Source of the DNA: Labrenzia sp. THAF82 | Lineage (GTDB): Bacteria; Pseudomonadota; Alphaproteobacteria; Rhizobiales; Stappiaceae | Direction of reading: 5' to 3' | Assembly: GCF_009363435.1 (NCBI RefSeq) | Contig: NZ_CP045354.1 | Span: 963,501-1,027,500, forward strand | Length of the DNA: 64,000 nt | Shown: one piece after another, positions 8,709-18,296 of the stretch | How the letters are laid out: every line of letters starts with the position of its first letter | Numbering within the stretch: the stretch's first letter is position 1 | The notes under the pieces: generated by a model | What the model saw: only the letters and a program-made list of their open reading frames with translations | Told to the model about the DNA's origin: nothing | Databases searched by the model: none | Translations under genes and position numbers: made by a program

Positions 8709-9530
8709 TTGGGCAAAACAGCAAAACTTGAATTCGTTCGCCGCATCGTGCCCTTGGCGCTCTGCCTGCTGGGTGTGGTCGGTGGATACTTTTTCATGTC
8801 CATCCTGAGCAGCTTGCTCTGTTTTGTCGCCGGGGCCGGCATTTATGCTGCTCTGCCGCGTCCAACGATGCCGTCCGGTGCTGTTAAACCGATTTCCAGA
8901 CCTGCAATTCCGGTACTGGATGCAATCGGATTCGGGTTTGGCGTTGTTTTTTTTCCGCTCGCATTCATCGGAATGAGTGTCTGGAGTGGGGCCGCAGCGC
9001 TGTTGGCGCTGATGTGTCTGTTGCCCGCGTGCCTGTCGATGGTGTTTTTCACTGTTGCCGTGCGGCAGGAAACATCCTGGGTCCGCTTTTTTGGCAATGG
9101 GTTTGAATTCACGCAATTCGGCTTGCGTGTTCGTGTTCCTTACGAAGATGTGAAATCGATCGAAATCAAGCATTGGCAGGCTTCCGGCTGGGTTGCCTGG
9201 TTTCAGTCGACTATCGGGTCGGCAGGGCCGCGCAAGGCTGTGTTGCTGAACGGCGCGGAAAGCACAAAAACGCTCGTTTTCAAACGCAACGACAGTGCGA
9301 CTTTCACAATTTCGTCGGAGCTTATTCCGGACCTGCAGCGCGTGCTCATCAGTATTGACCGGGCTGGAATGGAGCTTCCTGATGGCATCAGCGACTTTCA
9401 GCGCAAGAAGATCCGGCGTAAGCGAGAGCGCATGTATGGTGGTGCGCCGGAAGACGAGCCCGTGATTGAAGAAAAACAGGTTGCCCGGATTGCGGCGTTG
9501 ATCGAACACGCAAGACGCGGCGGTAGCTGA
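8709..9530 (+). CDS. Membrane protein of unknown function with C-terminal PH-like region
   Basis: About 273 residues. The N-terminal half has membrane segments: IVPLALCLLGVVGGYFFMS and SLLCFVAGAGIYAAL form an apparent hairpin, then AIGFGFGVVFFPLAFIGM and GAAALLALMCLLPACLSM. The C-terminal part (about 135-225, FGNGFEFTQFGLRVRVPYEDVKSIEI) looks like a bacterial PH-type beta sandwich as in membrane-anchored PH_2 proteins, ending in a basic tail (QRKKIRRKRERM). I do not recognise the family. TTG 8709 has GGAG six bases upstream; a GTG at 8697 without a ribosome site is the alternative. It is convergent with the leucine operon, ending 10 bp from it. Confidence 0.7.
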   Translation: MGKTAKLEFVRRIVPLALCLLGVVGGYFFMSILSSLLCFVAGAGIYAALPRPTMPSGAVKPISRPAIPVLDAIGFGFGVVFFPLAFIGMSVWSGAAALLALMCLLPACLSMVFFTVAVRQETSWVRFFGNGFEFTQFGLRVRVPYEDVKSIEIKHWQASGWVAWFQSTIGSAGPRKAVLLNGAESTKTLVFKRNDSATFTISSELIPDLQRVLISIDRAGMELPDGISDFQRKKIRRKRERMYGGAPEDEPVIEEKQVARIAALIEHARRGGS

Positions 9531-9540
9531 AGCTGGACCG

Positions 9541-10329
9541 TCAAGTGACGGTCCATGTTGGTTTCCGTTTTTCAAAGAACGCAGATATGCCTTCTCGGGC
9601 TTCCTCTGTTTCCCATGTGTCTGCCAGTCTTCGCACCGTGTCTTCGATCACGGCTTCGCTGATGTCAGATCCGAGAGATCGGGCAAGTGCCTTTGAGGCT
9701 GCGACGGCCGCCGGAGCTGCCGAAAGATAGGGTTTTATTTCCCGCTCCACTGCAGCGTCCAGATCTGCCTCTCGAACGACGATCCTCGCAAGGTCGAGAG
9801 AAACCGCTTCTTCCGCGCCAAAGATGCGGGCAGACATAAAGACCCTACGCGCCTTGCCCTCGCCCATGCGCGCCAAAACATAAGGGCTAATGGTTGCCGG
9901 GATGAGGCCAAGACGCACTTCGGTTAGTCCGAACTTTGCGCTCTCAACAACGACAACCGTGTCGCAGACACTCATCATACCGATGCCGCCGCCAAAGGCC
10001 TGACCCTGTACGCGGCCGATCAACGGTTTCGGCATTTCGTTGAGACTTTTTAGCATCATGGCAAGTTTACGCGCCTCGGCCATCCGTTTCTCACGGTCCG
10101 CTTCGAATTGCTCGCGCATCCAGCCGAGATCACCCCCGGCACAAAAACTGCTGCCGGCGCCCGTGAGGACAACAACACGAACACTGTTGTCGGACCCCAG
10201 ATGCTTGGCTGCGGCGCTCAAGTCGTCGATCATGGTAGCGGACAGCGCGTTGTGCTTCTCTGGCCGGTTCAGTTTGAGTGTTGCAACGCCACGTTGGTCA
10301 ACTGAGAGCGACAGGGTCTCATATCTCAT
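9541..10329 (-). CDS. liuC: Methylglutaconyl-CoA hydratase (enoyl-CoA hydratase family)
   Basis: Hydrates 3-methylglutaconyl-CoA to HMG-CoA in leucine breakdown. The crotonase fold is shown by SSFCAGGDLGWM (residues about 60-71) and GQAFGGGIGMMSVCD (oxyanion hole). FGLTEVRLGLIPATISPYV carries the catalytic Glu and is the signature of the AUH/LiuC subgroup rather than general enoyl-CoA hydratases. Its ATG overlaps the stop of the HMG-CoA lyase gene (ATGA), so the two are translationally coupled. It is the last gene of the operon. Confidence 0.9.
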   Translation of the reverse strand: MRYETLSLSVDQRGVATLKLNRPEKHNALSATMIDDLSAAAKHLGSDNSVRVVVLTGAGSSFCAGGDLGWMREQFEADREKRMAEARKLAMMLKSLNEMPKPLIGRVQGQAFGGGIGMMSVCDTVVVVESAKFGLTEVRLGLIPATISPYVLARMGEGKARRVFMSARIFGAEEAVSLDLARIVVREADLDAAVEREIKPYLSAAPAAVAASKALARSLGSDISEAVIEDTVRRLADTWETEEAREGISAFFEKRKPTWTVT

Positions 10330-11186
10330 GTGTCCGTGCTCCTAAGGTTCTGTGCATATTTGGCAACTTCAGTCAGCAGGTCGCGGCGGATGCCCGTTTC
10401 AAAGCCATTGCTTTCCATCAGGTCAACAACGGCTTCTGTCGCGACGTTGCCCTTGGCTCCCGGCGCATACGGGCAACCGCCGAGGCCGCCAATCGCGCTG
10501 TCAAAGGTCCGAAGACCCTTTTCCAGGCTTACACTGATGTTTTGAAGGGCCCGGGCTTTGGTGTCGTGATAATGCCCGGCGAGTTTGTCGGCCGGCACTC
10601 GGTCCAGCACAGCATCAAGCATCTTGCCGATTGTTTCCGGCGTTCCGGCACCGATCGTGTCGCCAAGAGAAATTTCGTAACAGCCAAGCTCGAATAGTGC
10701 GCCGGCAACTTCAGCAACCTTTTCAGGTGGTGTCGGCCCGTCATAGGGGCAGTCGGTTACGCAGGAAACATAACCGCGAACGGGCATCTCGTCATGGTGG
10801 GCTTTCTCGAGCAAAGGTTTGAAACGTTCGATGCTCTCCGCCACGGAGCAGTTGATGTTCTTCTTCGAAAAACCCTCGGATGCGGAGCCGAATATCGCGA
10901 CTTCATCCGCCGAAGCTTTCCGGGCGGCGGTGTAGCCCTTTACATTCGGTGTCAGGACCGAATAGACCACGGCAGGATGCCGATAGATCCCGTCCATGAC
11001 GTCTTGCGCATCGGCCATTTGCGGAACCCATTTCGGGCTGACAAAACTGGTCACCTCGATCTTGCGAAACCCGCAAGTGGAAAGCCGGTCGACCAGCTCG
11101 ATTTTGTGAGCCGTCGGCACGAACACTTTTTCGTTCTGAAGGCCGTCACGAGGACCCATTTCAAAAATGGTGACGAATTCGGACAT
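10326..11186 (-). CDS. mvaB: Hydroxymethylglutaryl-CoA lyase
   Basis: Splits HMG-CoA into acetyl-CoA and acetoacetate, the last step of leucine degradation. Visible are the N-terminal EMGPRDGLQNEK (catalytic Arg and metal-binding Asp), the metal-binding HYHDTKARAL, and the C-terminal GLGGCPYAPGAKGN active-site loop with its catalytic Cys. The length of 286 is usual for the bacterial enzyme. It is downstream of the acyl-CoA synthetase by 95 bp and overlaps the hydratase gene by 4 bp. Also called LiuE. Confidence 0.95.
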   Translation of the reverse strand: MSEFVTIFEMGPRDGLQNEKVFVPTAHKIELVDRLSTCGFRKIEVTSFVSPKWVPQMADAQDVMDGIYRHPAVVYSVLTPNVKGYTAARKASADEVAIFGSASEGFSKKNINCSVAESIERFKPLLEKAHHDEMPVRGYVSCVTDCPYDGPTPPEKVAEVAGALFELGCYEISLGDTIGAGTPETIGKMLDAVLDRVPADKLAGHYHDTKARALQNISVSLEKGLRTFDSAIGGLGGCPYAPGAKGNVATEAVVDLMESNGFETGIRRDLLTEVAKYAQNLRSTDT

Positions 11187-11281
11187 GTCTGGGCTCGCAA
11201 TACCTTTTTGGAGGAGGTCTGATTATTTGGTGAGAAGCCGTTTGAACGGGAATGGAATCTGTTTGGGGCACGAATCGTGCA

Positions 11282-12913
11282 TTACCCCTCCTTCTCCGCC
11301 TTTGCACGCAATGCTCGTCGAATAACTTTTCCAGTTGTCGTCAACGGCAGAGAATCGACAAACGTAACTTCCCTTGGATATTCATGTGCAGCCAGGCGCG
11401 TCTTTACGAAGTTGGCAATTTCTTTTGCCAGTGTGTCTGAAGGCTCGACGCCGTTTTTCAAAACCACATAAGCCTTGACGATCTCGGTGCGCTGCGCGTC
11501 GGGTTTGCCGACGACACCTGCCATTGCAACAGCGGGATGCTTGAGCAGGCAGTCTTCGATCTCGCCCGGCCCGATACGGTAGCCGGAGGACGTGATGACG
11601 TCATCGTCCCTTCCGACAAAACGAAGCCACCCATCGGCGTCGCAAAGACCGGTGTCGCCGGTCAGCAGCCAGTCTCCGGCAAACTTGTTTTCTGTCGCTT
11701 CGGGGTTGTTCCAATAGCCGAGAAACATCACGGGATCCGGTCTTTTGATCGCAATATTTCCAAGTGTTTCGGCAGGCAGCTCTTCGCCCTTGTCGTCCAC
11801 AATGGCGACGCGGTGTCCGGGCACCGCCCGACCCATGATGCCGGGTCTGGAGGCCATCAACCGTGTGCAGCTTGAGACCACCATGTTGCACTCTGTTTGA
11901 CCATAGAATTCGTTGATTGTCAGACCGAAGGTCTTCTTGCCCCAGTCGATCAGTTCAGCGCCGAGTGTCTCACCCCCGGATGCAACGGAGCGCAGATCAA
12001 GCTTCCAGTGCGCCAGCGGGTTCTCGCACTGACGCATCATCTTGAGCGCTGTGGGTGGCAGGAAGGTATTGCGGATTTTCTGGTCCTGCAGGAGTTCAAA
12101 GGCGGCTTCTGCTGTAAATTTTTTAAATCTGCATGCAACAACCGGAACGCCGAGAAAAAGCGCCGGCATCAGAACATCCAGAAGGCCGCCGATCCAGGCC
12201 CAGTCCGCAGGTGTCCAGATCCGGTCGCCGGGTTGCCCGAGAAAATCATGGCTCATTTCTACGCCCGGCAAGTGTCCAAGCAGGACCCGATGGCCGTGCA
12301 GCGCACCCTTGGGCTGACCCGTCGTGCCGGAGGTATAGATGATGATTGCCGGGTCGTCCGGAGTGGTGTTGAACGCTTCGAACGTGTCTTCGTGGCCAGC
12401 CATGTGGCTCGCCAGATCCTGTGCATCACCAGTTTCGCCGTCGACGCAAAATACGGTTGTCAGTTCGGGCAACCGGTCGCGCAAGCCCGCCAGTTTGTCT
12501 GCACCGTCCTGATCCGTGATGACAACTTTCGCCCCGGAATCGCGGAGCCTGTATTCCAGGGCCTCTTCGCCAAACAGGGTGAAAAGCGGTATGGAAATAG
12601 CGCCAAGTTTCAGAGCCGCAATGTGGGCATAGGCTGTTGCGGGGCGTTGTGGCAGGAGGACCCCAATCCTGTCGCCCGGCTGAACACCTCGGCTTCTCAG
12701 AAGGTTGGCGAGCTGGTTTGAGAGCCTTTGCAGATCCGCATAAGTGTAACTTGCGATATCGCCGTCTTCGTTGACGAAGACCAGGGCTTCTCGGTTCGGC
12801 TCTTTCTCGGCCCACACATCGCAAATCGCGACACCGATGTTAAAGCGTTCCAGAATGTCCCAATCGAATTTTTCAGTCAGGTCTTCGTAGCTTCCTGCAT
12901 CATGCGGCAGCAT
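11282..12913 (-). CDS. Acyl-CoA synthetase (AMP-forming) of the leucine operon
   Basis: A 543-residue acyl-adenylate-forming enzyme. The P-loop-like A3 motif IIIYTSGTTGQPKG, GEXX core ASGGETLGAELIDWG, YGQTECN (A5), TGDTGLCDADGWLRF (A7), GRDDDVITSSGYRIGPGEIE (A8) and the A10 lysine in TTTGKVIRRALR are all intact. The substrate is unknown; co-transcription with MCC and HMG-CoA lyase suggests a branched short-chain acid such as isovalerate or methylcrotonate, or acetoacetate. The start at 12913 is chosen because GGAGG sits just upstream; it overlaps the end of the MCC alpha gene by 14 bp. A longer frame from 12964 would overlap further and lacks support. Confidence 0.88.
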   Translation of the reverse strand: MLPHDAGSYEDLTEKFDWDILERFNIGVAICDVWAEKEPNREALVFVNEDGDIASYTYADLQRLSNQLANLLRSRGVQPGDRIGVLLPQRPATAYAHIAALKLGAISIPLFTLFGEEALEYRLRDSGAKVVITDQDGADKLAGLRDRLPELTTVFCVDGETGDAQDLASHMAGHEDTFEAFNTTPDDPAIIIYTSGTTGQPKGALHGHRVLLGHLPGVEMSHDFLGQPGDRIWTPADWAWIGGLLDVLMPALFLGVPVVACRFKKFTAEAAFELLQDQKIRNTFLPPTALKMMRQCENPLAHWKLDLRSVASGGETLGAELIDWGKKTFGLTINEFYGQTECNMVVSSCTRLMASRPGIMGRAVPGHRVAIVDDKGEELPAETLGNIAIKRPDPVMFLGYWNNPEATENKFAGDWLLTGDTGLCDADGWLRFVGRDDDVITSSGYRIGPGEIEDCLLKHPAVAMAGVVGKPDAQRTEIVKAYVVLKNGVEPSDTLAKEIANFVKTRLAAHEYPREVTFVDSLPLTTTGKVIRRALRAKAEKEG

Positions 12914-14894
12914 CGGCTTCCTCCGCGAGTGCAAGAAGAACGGTTCCGTCTGTAACCTGTTCACCTTCAGCCACCAGGACTTCGCCTATGACGCCATCTC
13001 GAGGGGCCTTCAGTGTGTGTTCCATCTTCATGGCCTCAAGAATGAGCAACGGCTGATCCTTCGCCACTGTGTCGCCGGCACGCGCACTGAGTACCTTCAC
13101 CAGGCCGGGCATGGGTGCGACCAGCGTATCATCCGCGCTGCCCGCATCCTCGTCCGCGCTAAGGGAATCTGGAAGGCCTACCGGAAAAGCAAAACCATTC
13201 AGGAAGACGGTCAGACCCTTGCTGTCTTCCACGACAACAGCACGGGCACGATGGCCTTCGCAGTCATAGGTGATGGAATTGCCACTGACCTCAACCAGGG
13301 AATAGTCGCGGCTGCCATCGGCCAAGTGCACGGCAAACCGGTTTTGTCCGAGCGCGTGAACTTCCACATCGCGGCGGTCTCCGCCAAATTCCAGAAGAGC
13401 GAATTGACGGGACGCACTCCATATTCGCCAGCCGGCGAGTGTTTCAAATGGATCGGTGCCGGCGACAGGCCGTGTCAGGCCGAGGGATGTCAGCGCAGCC
13501 AAGGCAACGGCGTCCTCAGGCACCGCCGGTTCGTCGATGAGCTGGTCCAGATCGCGATCTATGAGGCCGGTGTCAACGTCTCCAGCGGCGAACCCCTGAT
13601 GCCTGCAGAGCGCAGCCAGGAAAGCAGCATTGGTCACACAGCCGGCAACTTCCGTCGCTTCCAGACTTGCCAGCAACTTGCCGAGCGCTGCTTCACGGGT
13701 TGGACCGTGAACGATGATTTTGGCAATCATCGGATCGTAGAAAGGGCTGATTTCATCCCCGGCACGCACTCCGGCATCGACGCGTGCGCTGTGGTCAGGA
13801 AGCGAAAGATGTTCAAGCGTTCCGATCGCCGGCAGAAAACCCTTTGGCGCGTCTTCTGCATAAAGTCTCGCTTCAAAGGCCCAGCCATCGAAGGACAAAT
13901 CTTCCTGAGCTTTCGGCAGGTGCTCACCTGAGGCGACGCGAAGCTGCCATTCCACGAGATCCACGCCGGTGATGAGTTCGGTAACCGGGTGCTCGACCTG
14001 AAGGCGGGTGTTCATTTCCATGAAGTAAAACCGGTCGGACCGGAGGCCCTCGGACACGTCTGCGATGAACTCGATCGTGCCCGCACCGGCATAGTCAATT
14101 GCCTTCGCCGCCTTGACGGCAGCCGCACCCATGGCCGAACGCATGTCGTCCGGCATGCTGGGTGCGGGTGCTTCTTCAATGACTTTCTGATGTCGGCGCT
14201 GCAGGGAACAATCACGTTCGAAAAGGTGCACCGCGTTTCCGTGGCTGTCGCCAAAAACCTGGATTTCGATGTGTCGCGGCTTGGTAAGATATTTCTCGAT
14301 CAGCACCGTGGCATCACCGAAGCTGGCTTCGCCTTCGCGTTGAGCGCCTTCAAGTGCCGCAGCAAAATCGCCAGGTGCATCCACGCGGCGCATGCCCTTG
14401 CCACCACCGCCTGCGCGGGCCTTGATCAAGACCGGATATCCTATTTCATCCGCTTTGCCTTTCAGGAATATCGGGTCCTGATTGTCACCGTGATAGCCGG
14501 GCACAACCGGGACGCCCGCTTCTTCCATCAAGGCCTTGGCAGCATCCTTCAGACCCATGGCGCGTATGGAGTGCGCACTTGGGCCAATGAAGACAATTCC
14601 TGCCTTTTCCAGTTCTTCGACAAAACCCGGGTTTTCTGAGAGGAAGCCGTAGCCCGGATGTACCGCTTCAGCACCGCTTTTGCGGCAAACATCGACAATC
14701 CGGTCGATCCTCAGATAACTGTCGGCAACCGGTGCCGGTCCAATCCGATAGGCCTCATCGGCCATCGCGACGTGTTTCGAGCCTGCATCTGCGTCCGAAT
14801 AGATCGCAACCGTCTTGATGCCGAGTGTTCCGGCGGTTTCCATGACCCGGCAGGCAATTTCGCCGCGATTGGCAATGAGAATTTTCTTGAACAT
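12900..14894 (-). CDS. liuD: 3-methylcrotonyl-CoA carboxylase, biotin-carrying alpha subunit
   Basis: 664 residues: biotin carboxylase N-domain ([20 protein letters not shown], residues 1-115), ATP-grasp (about 116-325, with KARAGGGGKGMRRV), biotin carboxylase C-domain (330-440), a linker region, and a C-terminal biotinyl domain whose lysine is K623 in LEAMKMEH. It carboxylates biotin and passes the CO2 to the beta subunit. Assignment to methylcrotonyl-CoA rather than propionyl-CoA or acetyl-CoA carboxylase follows from the neighbouring HMG-CoA lyase and methylglutaconyl-CoA hydratase. Its ATG overlaps the stop of the ASCH-macro gene (TGATG). Confidence 0.93.
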   Translation of the reverse strand: MFKKILIANRGEIACRVMETAGTLGIKTVAIYSDADAGSKHVAMADEAYRIGPAPVADSYLRIDRIVDVCRKSGAEAVHPGYGFLSENPGFVEELEKAGIVFIGPSAHSIRAMGLKDAAKALMEEAGVPVVPGYHGDNQDPIFLKGKADEIGYPVLIKARAGGGGKGMRRVDAPGDFAAALEGAQREGEASFGDATVLIEKYLTKPRHIEIQVFGDSHGNAVHLFERDCSLQRRHQKVIEEAPAPSMPDDMRSAMGAAAVKAAKAIDYAGAGTIEFIADVSEGLRSDRFYFMEMNTRLQVEHPVTELITGVDLVEWQLRVASGEHLPKAQEDLSFDGWAFEARLYAEDAPKGFLPAIGTLEHLSLPDHSARVDAGVRAGDEISPFYDPMIAKIIVHGPTREAALGKLLASLEATEVAGCVTNAAFLAALCRHQGFAAGDVDTGLIDRDLDQLIDEPAVPEDAVALAALTSLGLTRPVAGTDPFETLAGWRIWSASRQFALLEFGGDRRDVEVHALGQNRFAVHLADGSRDYSLVEVSGNSITYDCEGHRARAVVVEDSKGLTVFLNGFAFPVGLPDSLSADEDAGSADDTLVAPMPGLVKVLSARAGDTVAKDQPLLILEAMKMEHTLKAPRDGVIGEVLVAEGEQVTDGTVLLALAEEADAAA

Positions 14895-15841
14895 CAGTCT
14901 TCCGCCCTCCCAAGCGCGGCCAAGAGATGACGGTGATTTTCTTCACTGAAGGCAACGAGAATGACGGATCTGATATTCAGATGGTCGACAAGCGATCTCG
15001 AAATCGTGGAGGTGGCAATTTCCGCTGCCTGATCCGTGGGATAACCATAGACGCCGGTTGAGATTGCCGGGAAGGCGATGCTTTCGCAGGCGTTTTCCGC
15101 AGCAAGCCGCAAACTGGTTTCATAGCAACTGGTCAAGATTTCGGCTTCACCGTTTTTACCGCCTTGCCAGATGGGACCGACAGTGTGGATCACATGTCTG
15201 GCGGAGAGGTCATAGCCACCAGTGATCTTTGCCTGACCGGGTTCGCAACCGTTGAGCCTGCGGCATTCCTCAAGCAATTGTGGGCCTGCTGCGCGATGGA
15301 TCGCTCCATCGACACCACCGCCACCAAGGAGACTTGTGTTCGCGGCGTTGACAATTGCATCGACGGAGAGACTGGTGATGTCTCCAATCAGTGTTTCGAT
15401 GCGGTCGGGAGCGTTGGACACTCCATCGCGACTTTGGAAATTTTCGACAAGCTTGAACCGTTCGCAGACAAGGTCCATCTCCGGTGAAAACCCGCCATTG
15501 CGTTCAAAATAGGCCTGATGGTCTCTTTGCCATCCGCCAAGATCGTCATTTTCACCCTCGGCAAGGGCAAAGTCTTCGCCAACGTCGCAAAAGCGATTGA
15601 TTGTCACATCGACGGTTTCAATGACAAATGCAGGAGTGCCATCCCAATTGAGCGCTATGTCGCGACGACCAACTACGGGAAGGGCTTCATCGCCGTTCTG
15701 AAAGTCTCGCAAAGCGCCGCAGGTAGCGGTTTTCCTTCCGTCTCGAACCAGTGCGATGAGTTGGTCGCTCAGGCCCTTGCTGTCACCGAACTTGAAGGTT
15801 TCAGCGCCGGGATATTTCTTTTTCAGATCATCAATGAACAT
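14894..15841 (-). CDS. ASCH-macro domain fusion protein
   Basis: 315 residues with two domains. Residues 1 to about 133 match the YhfF-type ASCH domain ([19 protein letters not shown], the GxKxAT motif as [40 protein letters not shown]). ASCH domains have a PUA-like RNA/nucleotide-binding fold, and some act as small amidohydrolases. Residues about 145-312 are a macro domain of the YmdB/MacroD kind, with [20 protein letters not shown], the glycine-rich ADP-ribose loop, and [13 protein letters not shown]. Such domains bind ADP-ribose and can hydrolyse O-acetyl-ADP-ribose. The gene is sandwiched in the MCC operon and coupled to MCC alpha by a TGATG overlap. Function in leucine use is unknown. 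Confidence 0.88.
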   Translation of the reverse strand: MFIDDLKKKYPGAETFKFGDSKGLSDQLIALVRDGRKTATCGALRDFQNGDEALPVVGRRDIALNWDGTPAFVIETVDVTINRFCDVGEDFALAEGENDDLGGWQRDHQAYFERNGGFSPEMDLVCERFKLVENFQSRDGVSNAPDRIETLIGDITSLSVDAIVNAANTSLLGGGGVDGAIHRAAGPQLLEECRRLNGCEPGQAKITGGYDLSARHVIHTVGPIWQGGKNGEAEILTSCYETSLRLAAENACESIAFPAISTGVYGYPTDQAAEIATSTISRSLVDHLNIRSVILVAFSEENHRHLLAALGRAED

Positions 15842-15844
15842 CGT

Positions 15845-16678
15845 TTAGCTCCCAGCCCTGTGTTGAGCCTGCAAAAAACTCTGCACATGAAAGGCAATTG
15901 CTTCCGGCGCGTCTTCCTGCATCAGATGTCCTGCATTCGGGATAGAGACGAAACTTGATCCAGGGATCATTGCATGCAGTTCGCGTCCACGGTCTATCGG
16001 GATCCACTCATCTTCCTCGCCCCACAGGATCTGCACCGGGCAACGGATCTCTGCATATCGGTCCTGAACCTCGTCCGTATAACGCTGGTCCATTTGGGCG
16101 ATCTGGCGGTAAAAGGCGGCCTGTTTTTCTGCGCCGACCCACTGATCTGCATAAGGGGTCAAAACCTCGCGTCCTGCCTTGTGATGCATTGCCGATTGCA
16201 GATAGGCGGGCAGAATGGCCTCGTGCATGTAGCTGGGCATTTCGGCAAAGGCGGTCTCATGGTGTTTCACATGCTGCACCAGAGGTGAGCCCCACGGCCT
16301 CAGGGCGACAGGATCAATCAGTGTCAGGCTGTTGTAGTCGACGGCATCGATCAGGTGCGCGCGCAGTGCGGTCGCGCCGCCGAAGTCGTGTGCGACGACA
16401 TCGGGCCGGTCCAGCTTCCAATGTTCTGTCAGTGCGGCAAACAGGCGATTTTGGATACCGAGTGACACGTCACCGTCAGGCCTGTCTGAATTGCCGTAAC
16501 CCAGCATGTCGTAGAAAAAGACCGTGTGGCTGTTGGCCAGCAAGGGAGCCAGTCTTGACCATTCATGAGACCAGAACGGCGTGCCGTGCATCATCACAAG
16601 AGGGGTGCCCACGCCGAGGCTGCCCCACCGGATTGAATGACCTTCAAAGTCGAATGTCTGCGGTGTCTGCCAGGTCAT
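15845..16678 (-). CDS. Alpha/beta hydrolase, haloalkane dehalogenase/epoxide hydrolase type
   Basis: 277 residues of an alpha/beta hydrolase with HGTP oxyanion motif at 31-34 and a nucleophile elbow VVAHDFGGATA, where the nucleophile is Asp98 rather than Ser. An Asp nucleophile is the mark of haloalkane/fluoroacetate dehalogenases and epoxide hydrolases, and not of thioesterases. The acid lies in ILWGEEDEWIP and the catalytic His in NAGHLMQEDAP. The halide-stabilising Trp normally next to the nucleophile in haloalkane dehalogenases is Phe99, while a Trp is present at 36. It lies 3 bp from the ASCH-macro gene inside the MCC operon. Substrate not predictable. Confidence 0.85.
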   Translation of the reverse strand: MTWQTPQTFDFEGHSIRWGSLGVGTPLVMMHGTPFWSHEWSRLAPLLANSHTVFFYDMLGYGNSDRPDGDVSLGIQNRLFAALTEHWKLDRPDVVAHDFGGATALRAHLIDAVDYNSLTLIDPVALRPWGSPLVQHVKHHETAFAEMPSYMHEAILPAYLQSAMHHKAGREVLTPYADQWVGAEKQAAFYRQIAQMDQRYTDEVQDRYAEIRCPVQILWGEEDEWIPIDRGRELHAMIPGSSFVSIPNAGHLMQEDAPEAIAFHVQSFLQAQHRAGS

Positions 16679-16687
16679 GATACGTCC

Positions 16688-18295
16688 TCACATTCTGAAC
16701 AGGCCGAACCGGGTGTCTTCAATGGGAGCGTTCAGGGCCGCAGACAGCGACAAGCCGAGAATGTCGCGGGTTTTTCGCGGATCAACGATGCCGTCATCCC
16801 AAAGGCGTGCCGTCGCATAAAGCGGATGGCCCTGTTCTTCGAATTGGTCGACGATGGGTTGTTTAAACGCGTGTTCTTCTTCCTGCGTCCAGCTGCCGCC
16901 CTTGCGCTCGATGCCGTCACGGCGAACGGTTGCCAGCACGCCCGCAGCCTGTTCTCCGCCCATCACCGAAATGCGTGAATTCGGCCAGGTCCACAAGAAG
17001 CGCGGTGAATATGCCCTGCCGCACATGCCATAGTTGCCTGCGCCGAACGACCCGCCGACCAGCATTGTGATTTTCGGAACCGAGGTCGTCGCGACAGCGG
17101 TGACTAGCTTCGCGCCATCCTTGGCGATCCCGCCGCTCTCATATTTTTGGCCGACCATGAAGCCGGTGATGTTCTGTAAAAAGACAAGCGGAACCTTGCG
17201 CTGCGAGCAAAGTTCAACGAAATGCGCCCCCTTGACCGCACTTTCGGAAAACAAAACGCCATTGTTGGCGATGATGCCGACCGGCATTCCGTGAATGTGG
17301 GCAAAACCGCAGACCAGCGTGGTGCCGTAACGGGCCTTGAATTCATCAAACCGTGAGCCGTCGACAGTGCGTGCAATGACTTCGCGGATGTCATAGGGCG
17401 TTTTCAGATCGGCTGGAACAACACCCAGAATTTCCTCCGGGTCGTAGAGCGGGTCTTCTGGCGTTTCCATGGCAACGATGGAGGATTTCGTTCGGTTCAG
17501 GCTGGCGATAGACCGACGGGCTAATGCGAGCGCGTGGGCATCATCGCGGGCCAGATGATCTGCCACACCGGACAGGCGTGTGTGCACGTCTCCACCGCCG
17601 AGGTCTTCCGCCGTAACTTCTTCGCCCGTTGCGGCTTTGACCAGAGGAGGACCAGCCAAAAAGATCGTGCCCTGGTTTTTGACGATAATGGTCTCGTCGG
17701 ACATGGCCGGCACATAAGCGCCGCCCGCGGTGCAAGACCCCATCACCACTGCTATCTGGGCAATGTCCTTCGACGACATCTGAGCCTGATTGTAGAAGAT
17801 CCTGCCGAAATGGTCGCGGTCAGGAAAGACCTCGTCCTGATTGGGCAGGTTGGCGCCACCGCTGTCCACCAGATAGATGCACGGCAAGTTGTTCTCAGCA
17901 GCAATTTCCTGAGCGCGCAGATGCTTTTTTACGGACATTGGGTAGTAGGTGCCACCTTTGACCGTTGCATCATTGGCAAGGATCATCACTTCCTGGCCTT
18001 CGACACGGCCGATCCCGGCGATCATGCCAGCCGCTGGTGCTGCACTGCCATACATATCGTGTGCGGCAAGCATACCCACTTCCAGGAAGGGAGACCCCGG
18101 ATCGAGCAGACGCGAGACACGTTCACGCGGCAAGATCTTGCCTCTTGAAAGGTGACGTTGCCGTGCGTTCTCGCCGCCACCGTCAAGCGCGGATTGCGCG
18201 GCCTGTTTAACAGTGTCCATGGCCTTTTCATGGGCTTCACGGTTCTGCGCAAATTGTGCGCTCTTCGGCAAGAGGCTCGATTTGAGGATGCTCAT
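16688..18295 (-). CDS. liuB: 3-methylcrotonyl-CoA carboxylase beta subunit
   Basis: Carboxyltransferase subunit that moves CO2 from carboxybiotin to 3-methylcrotonyl-CoA. Blocks typical of the family include [65 protein letters not shown] [17 protein letters not shown], and the C-terminal [12 protein letters not shown]. 535 residues is the usual length for MCC beta. The start at 18295 follows one base after the tetR stop and is preceded by AAAGGGAG; an upstream start at 18403 would lie inside tetR and lacks family support. First enzyme gene of the operon. Confidence 0.94.
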   Translation of the reverse strand: MSILKSSLLPKSAQFAQNREAHEKAMDTVKQAAQSALDGGGENARQRHLSRGKILPRERVSRLLDPGSPFLEVGMLAAHDMYGSAAPAAGMIAGIGRVEGQEVMILANDATVKGGTYYPMSVKKHLRAQEIAAENNLPCIYLVDSGGANLPNQDEVFPDRDHFGRIFYNQAQMSSKDIAQIAVVMGSCTAGGAYVPAMSDETIIVKNQGTIFLAGPPLVKAATGEEVTAEDLGGGDVHTRLSGVADHLARDDAHALALARRSIASLNRTKSSIVAMETPEDPLYDPEEILGVVPADLKTPYDIREVIARTVDGSRFDEFKARYGTTLVCGFAHIHGMPVGIIANNGVLFSESAVKGAHFVELCSQRKVPLVFLQNITGFMVGQKYESGGIAKDGAKLVTAVATTSVPKITMLVGGSFGAGNYGMCGRAYSPRFLWTWPNSRISVMGGEQAAGVLATVRRDGIERKGGSWTQEEEHAFKQPIVDQFEEQGHPLYATARLWDDGIVDPRKTRDILGLSLSAALNAPIEDTRFGLFRM

Positions 18296-18296
18296 G

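Noticed and set aside
11268..11280. GCACGA/TCGTGC dyad just after the acyl-CoA synthetase stop
   Set aside because: Too short to be confident, and no T tract.
11897..12721. 274-codon open frame on the plus strand inside the acyl-CoA synthetase gene
   Set aside because: Opposite strand of a gene with all adenylation motifs intact; no motif of its own.
13017..13931. 304-codon open frame on the plus strand inside the MCC alpha gene
   Set aside because: Antisense to an intact biotin carboxylase gene.
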